Positions 22,200 through 31,851 of a DNA stretch of 64,000 nt are shown here, one piece after another. The translations under genes and the position numbers were made by a program. The notes beneath the pieces are model-generated. The model did no database searches. It was not told where the DNA came from and saw only the letters and a list, made by a program, of their open reading frames with translations. Location of the stretch: assembly GCA_006538405.1 (NCBI GenBank), contig BJKQ01000001.1, positions 2,108,001 to 2,172,000 on the forward strand, read 5' to 3'. This stretch comes from Hansfordia pulvinata (taxonomy: Eukaryota; Ascomycota; Sordariomycetes; Xylariales). Numbering within the stretch: position 1 is the stretch's first letter; the number at the start of each line of letters is the position of its first letter.

Positions 22200-24063
22200 C
22201 CTCCATCGTCGCCTTCGGCTGCTCGAGGAGGTACTGGTGCATCTCCCTGGCGTACAGCAGAACCTGGGCCGGCACGACGCCCTCCGGCTGCGCGAGGACC
22301 GCCGCCAGCACCTCCGACGACGTGGTCATGCCCGGGTTCGCAGCACAGTACTTGGACAGGTACTCGGCCACGGGCGCCGTGTCGTAGTAGGCGCAGGCGT
22401 CCGCCTTCGCCTCCATCTGGTCGTCGCCGCCCGTGACGTCCATCGCCTGGCCCGTGCTGCTCACGCCGTCCATGTCGTCCATCTCGGACGCCTCGGCGCC
22501 ACCGCCGTCCGCGACGACTTGCCGAGCCCGTTCCTGGTCCTGGCCCTGGTTCTGGTCCTGATGATCCTGAGCGTCGACGTCCATTCCCGAGTCCTACTCG
22601 TTCTGGACGGCGGCGTCGTCGTCGTTGTCGTTGTCGTTGTCGACCTCCATGTTGTCCGGCTGCAGGAGAAGCTGCTCCGGCTGCTCGTTCTGCAGCTGGG
22701 AGTGCTCGCCCGGGTGCTGCTGCTGGGGCTGCTGCTGCTCACTTTGAAGCTGCTCCTGGTGCGGGCCGCTCTGCTGGTCTTGCTCCGGCTGCTCCTCGGT
22801 CTTCTGCGGCTCGTCCTGCTGAGCGGCGTCCTCAACCACAGTCAGGTCCCCGACCTCGGGGGTGGCCACGACAGGGTAGACTGGCCCAGCCTCCTCTTGG
22901 GTCTGGGCAGCGGCGGTGCCCTCGACGATGGTGAGGTCCTCGACCTCGGGGTTGGCCACGACAGGGTAGACTGGCCCAGCCTCCTCTTGGGTCTGGGCAG
23001 CGGCGGTGCCCTCGACGATGGTGAGGTCCTCAACCTCCGGAGTGGCGACGACGGGGACAGCGGCGGCAGCAGCGGCAGCAGCGGCGAGAACAACAGGGGC
23101 CGGAGCCCGTGCAGGGGCGGAGACGGTGACACCAGCAGCAGCAGGACCACCAGCGACCCAGGGGCGGACAGCAGTGGGCGCGGCGACGACGATGTCGGTG
23201 GTGGTGGTGTTGGTGGTGACGACGACGCGGGCAGGGGCGCTGGTCGGCCGGTTCCGGTCGCGCGAGAGGTCGCGGCCCCGGGCCATCATCAGCATGCTGT
23301 CGACGGCTTCCTCGCGCCGCTGCCTCTCGGCCTCGAGCGCCTGCGCGGCCAGGACCTCGTCGATGATGAGCGCGACGCGGGCCTCGGCGGTGGTGGTGGT
23401 CATGTCGCCGTCCTCCTCCTCCTCCTCCTCCTCCTCCGGAATGGTGGACAACACCTCGGTGATGTCGGAGACGGTCGGGGTGGCGGGCACGACGATGGAG
23501 GCGAAGGGGGACTGGTTCTGCTTCTGGGTCTGCTGGCCCTGACTCGAGAAAACCTGGCTCTGGAGGTGGTAGGCCCCCGAGGCCAGGAAGGCGGTGTTGG
23601 CCAGGATAGGCAGCTCCTCCTCCTCCTCCTTTTCCTTCTCGCCGCCGCTGCTGCCGGAGACAACGACGTCGTCGAGGGTGAAGGTGAAGTTAGAGGAAAA
23701 GTCGGCGTCCTGGGCCAGCAGGTCGAGCTTCTGGACGAGGGGGCAGGGGGGCTGCTCGTGGGCGTCGACGTCGGCGACGACGGGGTCGTGGTGCAGGAAG
23801 CGCCGCTTGCTCGGGCGGCGCCCCGCGTCGTCGTCGTTGCTGGCGGCGCAGTAGCAGTAGTAGTCGTCGACGCCGCCTACGCCGTCAAAGGCGGCCATGC
23901 GCTTGAGCGGCTGCTTGTCCGCCGGCACCGCGTCCCACGCGTACATGTGCGCGCCCTCGACGACGCCCGCCGACCGCGGGTTCTTGTTCCGCACGCTCCG
24001 GAACCACGTCTCCTCGGCCAACTTGCGCTTCAGCGCCACAAAGACCTTGGTGATGTACAGCAT
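19854..24063 (-). CDS. Large OTU-like cysteine protease protein, split by one in-frame TAG
   Basis: A probable deubiquitinase of about 1,367 codons. Exon 1 is complement(21878-24063), starting MLYITKVFVALKRKLAEE. The 106-nt intron complement(21772-21877) has GTGAGT, a GCTAAC branch point and CACAG. Exon 2 is complement(19854-21771). The OTU core sits near the C-terminus: PDGDCYWRAL has the D-G-x-C motif with nucleophile Cys at about codon 1138, and DGNHFQPLV the catalytic His at about 1286. Upstream the chain is Asp/Glu-, Gln- and Ala-rich: a poly-Asp block, a poly-Gln tract (21225-21290) and 30-residue tandem repeats. A TAG at 22594-22596 interrupts exon 1; the same frame continues three codons later through MDVDAQDHQDQ. 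CAG to TAG (Gln) is the simplest origin. Alternatives are two adjacent genes or readthrough. The next gene on this strand is more than 2 kb upstream, with no second promoter visible at the TAG. Confidence 0.75.
21225..21290. repeat. CAG/CTG trinucleotide repeat coding poly-Gln
   Basis: An almost pure CTG run on the plus strand encodes about two dozen Gln in the OTU protein, with CAA interruptions at one end. Confidence 0.92.
22858..23038. repeat. 90-bp tandem coding repeat, two near-identical copies plus a diverged flank
   Basis: The unit encodes a 30-residue segment PVVATPEVEDLTIVEG...AGPVY inside the OTU protein. Two copies are almost identical in DNA and a third partial copy (VATPEVGDLTVVED) adjoins. 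Near identity implies recent duplication or conversion. Confidence 0.85.
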
Positions 24064-24197
24064 CTTCGCGGGGTCGAGAGAGAGTAGGTGCTGTACGGGT
24101 CGGTGTATGTGTGGGTGGTTGTGCCCACTCACTGCCCGTGTAGTAGACCGGGCTCGTAACGAGCGAGCGAGAGAGCGAGCGGGCGAGTGTCTAGTTG

Positions 24198-24198
24198 G

Positions 24199-24241
<43 letters not shown>
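24198..24241. repeat. (GAT)n microsatellite
   Basis: About 14 GAT units lie 135 bp upstream of the OTU start codon, inside its probable leader or promoter. Confidence 0.92.
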
Positions 24242-24905
24242 AGAGAGACGGCGACGCAAGTAGGCAGTCGCTGGTCTATATGTAGTAGGTATGTATATAG
24301 ACACTCAGAACTACGCCAGAGTCAGAAACAAGCAAGACAGAAACGTAGACGCCACGGCAGAGCAGGGGTTGGCGGAACTCACAGTGGCGGGCGTGTGATG
24401 GAAGGGATCGAGATACAAACACTCCGAGTGAGAACCAAGTACGTACGGTCTCACAATCTTCTTATTCTGCTTCTACTTCAAGGTCAGCTCGGCTCGGCAT
24501 GAGAGATGAGGGCGGCGAGGCATGTCGACGAGGGCACTCACAAGATGATGTATGTGTTGTCGGAGGAGTTGAATGGGTCAAGGTGGCTGAATTCGGGTGA
24601 TGCTGCGAATCCCCGGTCTGCAACTCGTCAGCAACCGATCGTCAAACACGGACCGGGCCGACGAGCTCGGGGCCGGTGGTTTGAGACTCACAATATGGCG
24701 GTCTCTGTGCCGCAACTATAGGTAGGTAGATGTTGGGGAAACGAGAGTAGACCTCTGTTTCCGAGTGTCACGAAGAAGGAATGGAAGAAAAGGGTATCTG
24801 GATGACGAGATGGAGGGCAGAAGAGGAGTCTGGTATCCCCTATCGCGGGTTCTATATGCGTGTTTCACGCGTCTCGTATGTGTGTGTGTATAGAAGAGAT
24901 GGGGT

Positions 24906-25038
<133 letters not shown>

Positions 25039-26706
25039 TCAAGAAGAAACACGTGGGACAACGAGGGTGACGGCAGTGACGATAGATGGGCATCAGAAAG
25101 CCGAATGACGATGAATCCGAAGTTTTCAGATCAAAAGCAGACGGCAATATCGGTCGGTGCTTATGTGATGGATCTCTCAACGCAATGAGTGTGTGGGTTC
25201 TGGTGTTGATTCCGAGAAGAACAACAGCAGAGCTGGCAGACGTCGTGAGAGATGGGTTGGAAAGAGAGAAGAGGGGAGAGAAACAGAAGAGGAGAGGAGG
25301 CTGGGAGGGGAGGGAAATAAAAAGGGAGGGCGAGTGGGCAGACAGCAGGCAGAAGACCGACCTGACCAGGAAAATACAGCAGAAGGGCGGGCTTGCCGGC
25401 GCCAGGCGGGCCGCCATTCAATGAGGAGTTGAAGAATCTCGGGCCACCGACCATGGACGACGGCACAAAAGAGGGGTACCTGAAGTAAGGGTTGCCCGGG
25501 CAGTCGCCGGCTCGACAGCGCCCTCGCCGTTGTGTTGGGAACATCCATGACTGACTTGGGTACGTTGGTAGGTAGGTAGGTAAACATTGAATCGAGAGTG
25601 TCTAAATACCTACCTACCTACCTTACTTACCTATCTACCGCTTTTCTGGCTCTCCTCCCTAATCAATCCTTGCCTGAGGCAGGTCTGGCTGGCGGGTTGA
25701 CAGCAGACTGTTTGCCTGCCCGGCCAACTCAGGCTCCAGTCAGAGCCGAGTGAATAGCCTCCACTGTCAATGACGGCCCGCGTCCTGCCCACAGCTCCCT
25801 TGTCTCTCTGTAGGGCTGCGGGCACGCGCAGGCGGTCCATGTCCGATTATGCGCCTCTTACCTCGAGTCGAAGACTCGGCTCTGCAGTGATCAGTGGCCT
25901 CCATCGCAAACGCTGTGTCAGACAAGAAAGACCCAAGGTTCGAAACGGGATGCCAACACGCAGTGACGTGACGGCCTTCGGGCCCGGTCCTCACAGCTTA
26001 AGCTACCTAATCTATGAAGTAGGCACCAGAGCCTCAGCAAGTCATCACATCACCTACACCGACGCGTTCACCGCACAAAGCCAACCGCATCGGCGGGCAG
26101 AAGAGTTAACGGGCAAACGCGGCCTCTCGCTTCCAATGCATAAGGTTAGGTATTCAGTATCTCTACCATCACCAGTCTCGGCAGAATCAAAAAACCATCC
26201 ACGGCACGACCAGCAGAGCGATGATCCCATCACGCGTAGCTTAGATACAACTCCGTACTACGAAATACTAGATTCCTACCTCAGCTACGAAGATCAACCA
26301 AGGGGATGTTGTCTGCATTGGAGAGCGACTTTGCCACTCAAAAGTCCTGACAGAAGCATGCCGCGATCAGAGAGGTGGAGCTGGGCCAGGACACTTTTTC
26401 TTCTTCCTCCGGCACAGCAATGATCAAGCTGCGCACATGCCATCTTGCGTGTCTCCATTGATTGTTCCAGTGATTGTTGGTTGTTCCGCACATTGCTGGT
26501 CTTCTTCGTCCGCTCTCAAACTCGAGAGGCCGAAGCAAAGTAATCACGAACGATACTGCAAAAAAAGGAGACCACGTCGCAGCAGCTGGGAGGAACACAT
26601 GTAAAAGTCCAGAGCATCTGCCTCGCTGAGCTGACAAATTACCGGGGACAAAATAAATCAAACGCGCGGCAGGGTGAGACATACTCAGGCCGGGGGCCGC
26701 CACAGC

Positions 26707-26710
26707 AAAA
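26707..26710 (-). terminator. Pol III terminator of tRNA-Cys
   Basis: A TTTT on the minus strand lies 10 nt after the mature 3' end of the tRNA. Confidence 0.6.
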
Positions 26711-26720
26711 GAATTATGTG

Positions 26721-26813
26721 AGGTCGAAACGTGAGTTGAACACATGACCTTCGGAGAACAACGCCATTAGATGGCAACTGCAATCCGCTGCTCTACCACT
26801 GAGCTACTCGACC
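26721..26813 (-). tRNA. tRNA-Cys (anticodon GCA) with intron
   Basis: Acceptor GGTCGAG (26813-26807) pairs with TTCGACC (26728-26722), with one G-T pair and discriminator T at 26721. The D arm is GCTC/GAGC with the A-box TAGCTCAGTGGTAGAGC. The T arm ATGTG/CACGT encloses TTCAACT. The anticodon GCA reads from 26781 to 26779 in the loop TTGCAG. An intron of about 20 nt follows the anticodon-adjacent base. The first anticodon-stem pair (G27 with A43) looks mismatched; the rest pair. Confidence 0.88.
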
Positions 26814-28008
26814 AATTCATCTGCTGGGCAGATTGAGTAATTGCTGATGGAAACTGGCTTCATCATCGTATAATATATACGCTTTTCATAATCAATGAGA
26901 TGCGCAACGGCACGTTTCCGTTCCTAACCAGAGCGCGCCTACGCCGATGCGCCCGACCTGTTGGGGTTGCCATAGAAGCGCCCACCACCCCGGGCCGGTC
27001 TGCGCTTCCTTCACCAATGTGCGCTTCTGCTCTTTATATTATTACCTGCCTGCGCTTCTGCCCGTCCCCTTGGCTCGTCTGCGCCTTCATTCGTACGGTC
27101 ATTGTTGATTGGCAGCTTTGCCGGCCATCTGCCCATACGGCACGGCAACCGCATCCACAGCACTCGCCCTCCAAGGAAGAGGCGGCTGTCCTGTCCCGTC
27201 CTCCCGCTTACGCATACTCGTACTCATAGCTCTGCCAAGCGCGGAAGATCGGATCCCTCTGGCCGCCGGCAACCGGGAGCTGAAGCTGAAGGAGGATGCC
27301 CCCGGGGCCATCCACTGGGGGCGGCGCGAGATACGAAAATAGGAAGGCAACCAGGGGCCTTCTCTCCTTGGCCCCCAGGGTAAATTCCGTGCGTGTGTGC
27401 GCGCGCGCCGGCGGCGCAGTATCTGGCGGGCGGGCGCCGGCAGAAAACTTCCCTCCACATCGTGCCAAGGTGAGGCTGCCACGGGATTTTCTCGCCGCTC
27501 GCTTGCGCTCATTCGAATTATCCGGTGCCCTGGCTCTCATCACCCGGGGTGGGTAACGGGCACAGTCAGATGTTTATCTGAGCCCCCAGCGAGCCCTACG
27601 GTTTCGAGGGATCGGCACCTACCCACGCGTACATACGAGTATAGCAGACACACACACTCGACCTTTGCACGCATCTACGAGTATGCATGCATCGGGGCAG
27701 GCGCAAATTCTCGAGTATAAGTAGGTAGGTGTAAGAGCTGGGATGTGATACTCGTACCCTCGTGCAAGCCCGTGAGGAGTGCTGGCACGACGCTGCTGCT
27801 CTCTGCCAGGACGAACAAACGAACCAAAGCCACCTAGTAGCCAAAGCCACCTGCCTGCTTGACTGCCTGACTGCCTACCTACGTACCTTCCCTTTTCTGT
27901 GGCGACGAAGGAGGAGGTGGCGCGGCATGGGAGAAGCGCAACACACACCAGGGCCGGGAATGAGGCATGGGCATGGGCATGGGCATGGGTGCAAGCAGCT
28001 ACGCGTAC
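26814..28008. other. Intergenic, no supported gene
   Basis: The sequence contains a hairpin-like AGGGGCC/GGCCCCC near 27354-27377 and several TACTCGTA-type motifs (27210-27760). No coding or RNA gene was recognised. Confidence 0.6.
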
Positions 28009-28383
28009 CTAACCTACTCGTGCGAAGACTCGTAGGTACGTACTCGTTGTGGGCGGCCGTGCGACGTGCAGCTTGTTGGGTTTGGCGAGGTGCGACTTGA
28101 CAGATTGGATGCGGGTCTGGGGGCCCTCTTTGTGACCCATTCCCAAGCCTTGGACAATCTCGCAAGAGTCTTTCTTGGTGGTGGTAGTGGTGGCGGCGGA
28201 GTTGAAGGGCCTGTGGGCGGCTACGGCTGCCTGGGACATGGCCGGCGGGCGCGTGGTGCGTGCCGCCTGCAGACAAAAGCCGGTGACGACGAGGCGTGAA
28301 GCTGGCTGCTTGCGCCGGGCGTTGAAAAACAGCCGCTGGGCGAGGAATCCGACGATGGAGCAGTCCGAATGATCGACCATCAT
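28009..28383 (-). CDS. Possible small hypothetical protein, 124 aa
   Basis: I do not recognise it. The frame starts with two Met codons and reads MMVDHSDCSIVGFLAQRL. Over about 90 codons it has the high G/C third-position bias of the surrounding genes, unlike neighbouring random frames. The N-terminal 60 residues are rich in Arg, Ser and Ala without acidic residues after residue 10, as in mitochondrial targeting sequences. The last 20 codons run into the TACTCGTA-type intergenic motif, so the true 3' end may be spliced. It could equally be a chance frame. Confidence 0.3.
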   Translation of the reverse strand: MMVDHSDCSIVGFLAQRLFFNARRKQPASRLVVTGFCLQAARTTRPPAMSQAAVAAHRPFNSAATTTTTKKDSCEIVQGLGMGHKEGPQTRIQSVKSHLAKPNKLHVARPPTTSTYLRVFARVG

Positions 28384-28670
28384 CAGTCATCAGAGAGTGA
28401 CATTCCGCGCCCGCCGAATATATTGCTGATACCTGCACTCGCGCGGCGGAGAGGATCGATGATCTCTCCCAAAGCTTATTGCCCTGAGACGTGAGCAGAC
28501 AAATACCACGACAATGGATTGTCATGACAGTGCTGTCGCGAATACTTGACTCGTTATGTGCGAGCGCTGCCCAGCTTATGGCCGGGAAACGGACATAGCA
28601 AAGTGCGCTTGCGGTCCGAGTGTGGGACGGTGCATGGAAGCAGACATCCATCCCAGCAACCTGGCAGGCC

Positions 28671-28700
28671 CAGCAAGGCCCAGCAAGGCCCAGCAAGGCC
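28671..28700. repeat. 10-bp tandem repeat, three copies
   Basis: CAGCAAGGCC is repeated exactly three times in intergenic DNA, preceded by a degenerate copy. Confidence 0.85.
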
Positions 28701-30341
28701 TATACTTGTGGGGGAGCTGAAAACCCGAAGATCGTCCTTCCTCTTCGGAGGGCGATGAGAGAGAGAGGCTGGCCCAAGGAACATCATCGCCGCTTAGATA
28801 CTCATGCATCAGAAGTGTAGGTAATGAATGAAATGACGAATGCTAGACAACGGCAAGACGAAGCGATAGGAGGGCAGGCATTCAATTCGTCACAGCACCG
28901 ACTCGTACCTAACCTAAATGTTGGATCAATCGGGTGCTTGCGAGGCTCCCATCGTGGCCGTGAGCGGGCGTACAACCGGACCTAGTCTTTGAGTGCATTC
29001 ATTATTGTACATGTCCATGTGTATGAAGGCAGGTAGGTATCCGTGGAGTACTCGTACGCTGGAGCACACCACTCGACCCCAGATCACGCGGAGACAGCCG
29101 TGGGTGCCGTGAGTGCCGTCCATTTGATGGCGCTGTCCATCCATTATTATAAATGTCACCTGGGGGGGGGGGGGGGGGGGGCAGGGAAGGGCCGACTGCT
29201 CGTCCGTGGGCGCACACTACCACTACCCGCACGTGTGCGTACTCGTTCAAGTACCACGGACTCCGCTCTCCGCAATTGGTGCTGAACGAGTAAGTACCCA
29301 CGTACCTAAGGTATGTAATAAGGGGCGTTCTGTAAATAGAAACACTGCGTGTCTGGTACGGGTCCCGTACCGAATCTACCTCTCTTCTGCATCCAATGAG
29401 TACTCACAGGTAGGTTGGCACTGGGAACTTCCAATAGGATACTCGTTTTTACACCGCCGACCACCACCTGAGACGGGACGAGCCCATCTGACACAACAAT
29501 CTACATGTACCGGGTAGATAGATACATGTACCTTACATGTAGGTCAACTGGTGACGTCCAACCTGCACATCTGGACGCGCGCGCCTTCCAACTGCCTTCA
29601 ATCGTGTGCGTTGCAGACCGAACACGTGCCTGCCTGTCTGACTCCCGAACATCCAGAGGCCAATAATACGGTAGGTGGTAGATATCTCGGACACACACAC
29701 GTAGTTCCAGGTTGGACGCTACATCAGGTACTCTTGGTGACCCAAAGTTCACACTCGTATGGATGACCGAGCAAAACACCACTGCCACCATCGCCGTCAT
29801 CATAACCACCATCACCACCCACAGCCACGCACGACGCTCGCTCGACGCATCAGCTCCAGCTCGGCTCGCCCCGCCATCTATCTTCAACATCGTTCTTCCG
29901 CAAATGTTGCCCGGCTAGGACTGCCTCTCTCACGTCAGCCCGTTGACTCCCATTCCCGGCTCCCTCGGCAGCCCCCCGGCGGTGCCAACGGTGTTTCCTT
30001 TGTCCAACGCCATTCACTCGCTCGTGCGAGTACTCGAACGCTGGCCGCTCGGCCCTTGCTTTTCCCCGACAACCCTGCACCATCCTCGGCCTAGCGCACC
30101 CATGCCTCCTACGCCCATGGGTCTCTTCCAAATCGCCCCTGGCGCCCGTCATCCCTGCCCGCCCTCGCCGCCGCTCTGGGCGTCCCCATCTGTGTAGGAT
30201 TACGCGCTACTAGCCCTGTCGCCTTTGTCGTCCTCTGCGCCCACCTACGAGCACAAGCCCGCCCTCGCTCAGCTCGGGGCGCAGCTCTCGTCGTCCCTCT
30301 CTTTGCTCAATGTATATATAGATATAGAACCTCGTGCGACC
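28701..30341. other. Intergenic, upstream of the SGNH esterase
   Basis: It has a 20-base G tract (29162-29181) and many ACTCGTA/GGTAGGTA motifs. No gene is supported. Confidence 0.6.
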
Positions 30342-30350
30342 TATATAAAG
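30342..30350 (+). promoter_or_regulatory. TATA box of the SGNH esterase gene
   Basis: TATATAAAG lies 152 nt before the start codon; the following sequence is C-rich leader. Confidence 0.65.
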
Positions 30351-30413
30351 GCTGGTCCTCGCCGCCACACGCTCACCGTCCTGGCGCCCATCACCATCAC
30401 CACCGACCCCGAC

Positions 30414-30460
30414 GCTCCTTGACTACGCTCCTTGACTACGCTCCTTGACTACGCTCCTTG
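30414..30460. repeat. 13-bp tandem repeat in the esterase 5' leader
   Basis: GCTCCTTGACTAC occurs three times exactly, then a partial fourth copy, ending about 40 nt before the start codon. Confidence 0.9.
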
Positions 30461-30501
30461 GCATAATACTCTCGCCCGGCGTTCTCTCCGATCCCGCCAT
30501 C

Positions 30502-31298
30502 ATGTTCTTCTCCACGAAAGCTGTCGTGGGTGTCCTCGCCGCCGCATCCACTGCCCTGGCCGGTTCGTTGTCGCCCAGGATCCCCCCTCTGAGGCTCACT
30601 CAGCTAACCACCACACAGGCCCCTGTCTGAAGCGCGGAGAGCAGGCGAGCGCCGTCAATGACTACGTTCTCATGCCGCTCGGCGCCTCCATCACCCATGG
30701 CCTGCACTCCACCGATGGCAACGGCTACCGCGAGGCTCTTCGCGACCAGCTCCAGGCCAAGGGCAAGAGTGTCACCATGGTCGGCAACAACCCCAACGGG
30801 ACCATGGAGAACAACCAGAACGAGGGCTGGCCGGGCTACCGCATCGAACAGGTCGAAGAGAAGGGCAATGTATCCATTCCCGACACCAAGCCCAACCTGG
30901 TCCTGATCAACGCCGGTACCAACGATGCCGTCCAGAACAAGGACGTCGACAACGCCCACGTGCGGATCGACTCGCTGCTCGACAGCATTTACGACAAGTC
31001 TTCTCGCGCCACCGTGCTTCTGTCGACCCTGCTAGTCAACGGCGATGAGGCGGCCGAGGCCAACTGTCTGAAGATCAACCAGCAGATCAAGGACGTCGTC
31101 TCGGCGCGCCAGGACAAGGATCGCATCGTTCTCGTCGACTTCCGAGGCGATGGCGGCCTCACCATCGAGGACATTAACACCGACGACGGAACGCACCCCA
31201 CCGACAAAGGATACCAGAAGATGGTTCCCCTGTGGATCAAGGGCGTTGAGGAGGCTGAGAGCAAGGGTTTCCTGCAAGCCCCGGAATCTACTTCCTAA
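30502..31298 (+). CDS. Secreted SGNH/GDSL-family esterase, 246 aa
   Basis: This resembles fungal SGNH hydrolases close to carbohydrate esterase family 3. Exon 1 is 30502-30562 and encodes the signal peptide MFFSTKAVVGVLAAASTALA. The 56-nt intron 30563-30618 has donor GTTCGT, a GCTAAC branch point and acceptor ACAG. Exon 2 is 30619-31298. Block I reads MPLGASITHG with the nucleophile Ser near residue 42. Ala replaces the usual Asp of GDSIT, as is common in fungal members. Block III is NAGTNDA near 117 and block V DGTHPTDKGY near 218 gives the Asp-His pair. Length and motif spacing are those of an intact enzyme. Acetyl-xylan or another acylated polysaccharide is a likely but unproven substrate. 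Confidence 0.9.
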
Positions 31299-31851
31299 AC
31301 TGTCCCGTCCAATTCGCACCTGGGGCGGTGGGTTCTTTGGGCGCTGGCCAGGGAGGCGAGCGCGACCAGAGGGCAGCCTGTTCCGAGGATTCGCTTCTGT
31401 ATCTAGCTGATAATGAATGATACCAAATGATTCAAGAAGATGGGAGGCAATGTGTGATGTGAGGGGCAGACTGACAGTGTGTGAGTCCTCGCGAGTTGGA
31501 ATTCGCAAATCGTGCAATAGCGAGCTTTGGTGCCTTGTGCGTTTTCAGACCACGACCGGTACTCACCGGACCAACAGGAAGTGCGTCACATCTGATGATG
31601 ATGCTGGCTCAACCGAAGCAGCAGGTTACGATACATAAAGAGAGCGCCTATTTTCCTCGGGCGACCACAAAGTTGATGGCGGACGGTCTGACGAGGTGGG
31701 AATGCCAAGCCTTGCGCCCCCCTTTATCGACCACGCGGCTGCGCTTACACATCACACTACGCCCACCACCACCACAAATAGAGAAAAGGGATCACTCACA
31801 CTGCTTACCCTTGCACACATCTCTTTCAGCACAAGACTCGCCATACGCATC
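31299..31851. other. Intergenic between SGNH esterase and epoxide hydrolase
   Basis: Esterase 3' end and hydrolase promoter. Nothing else was seen. Confidence 0.6.

Noticed and set aside
21988..24087. 699-codon open frame on the plus strand
   Set aside because: Mirror of the OTU N-terminal exon; its Leu/Val-rich repeats are reverse reads of Asp, Gln and Glu codons.
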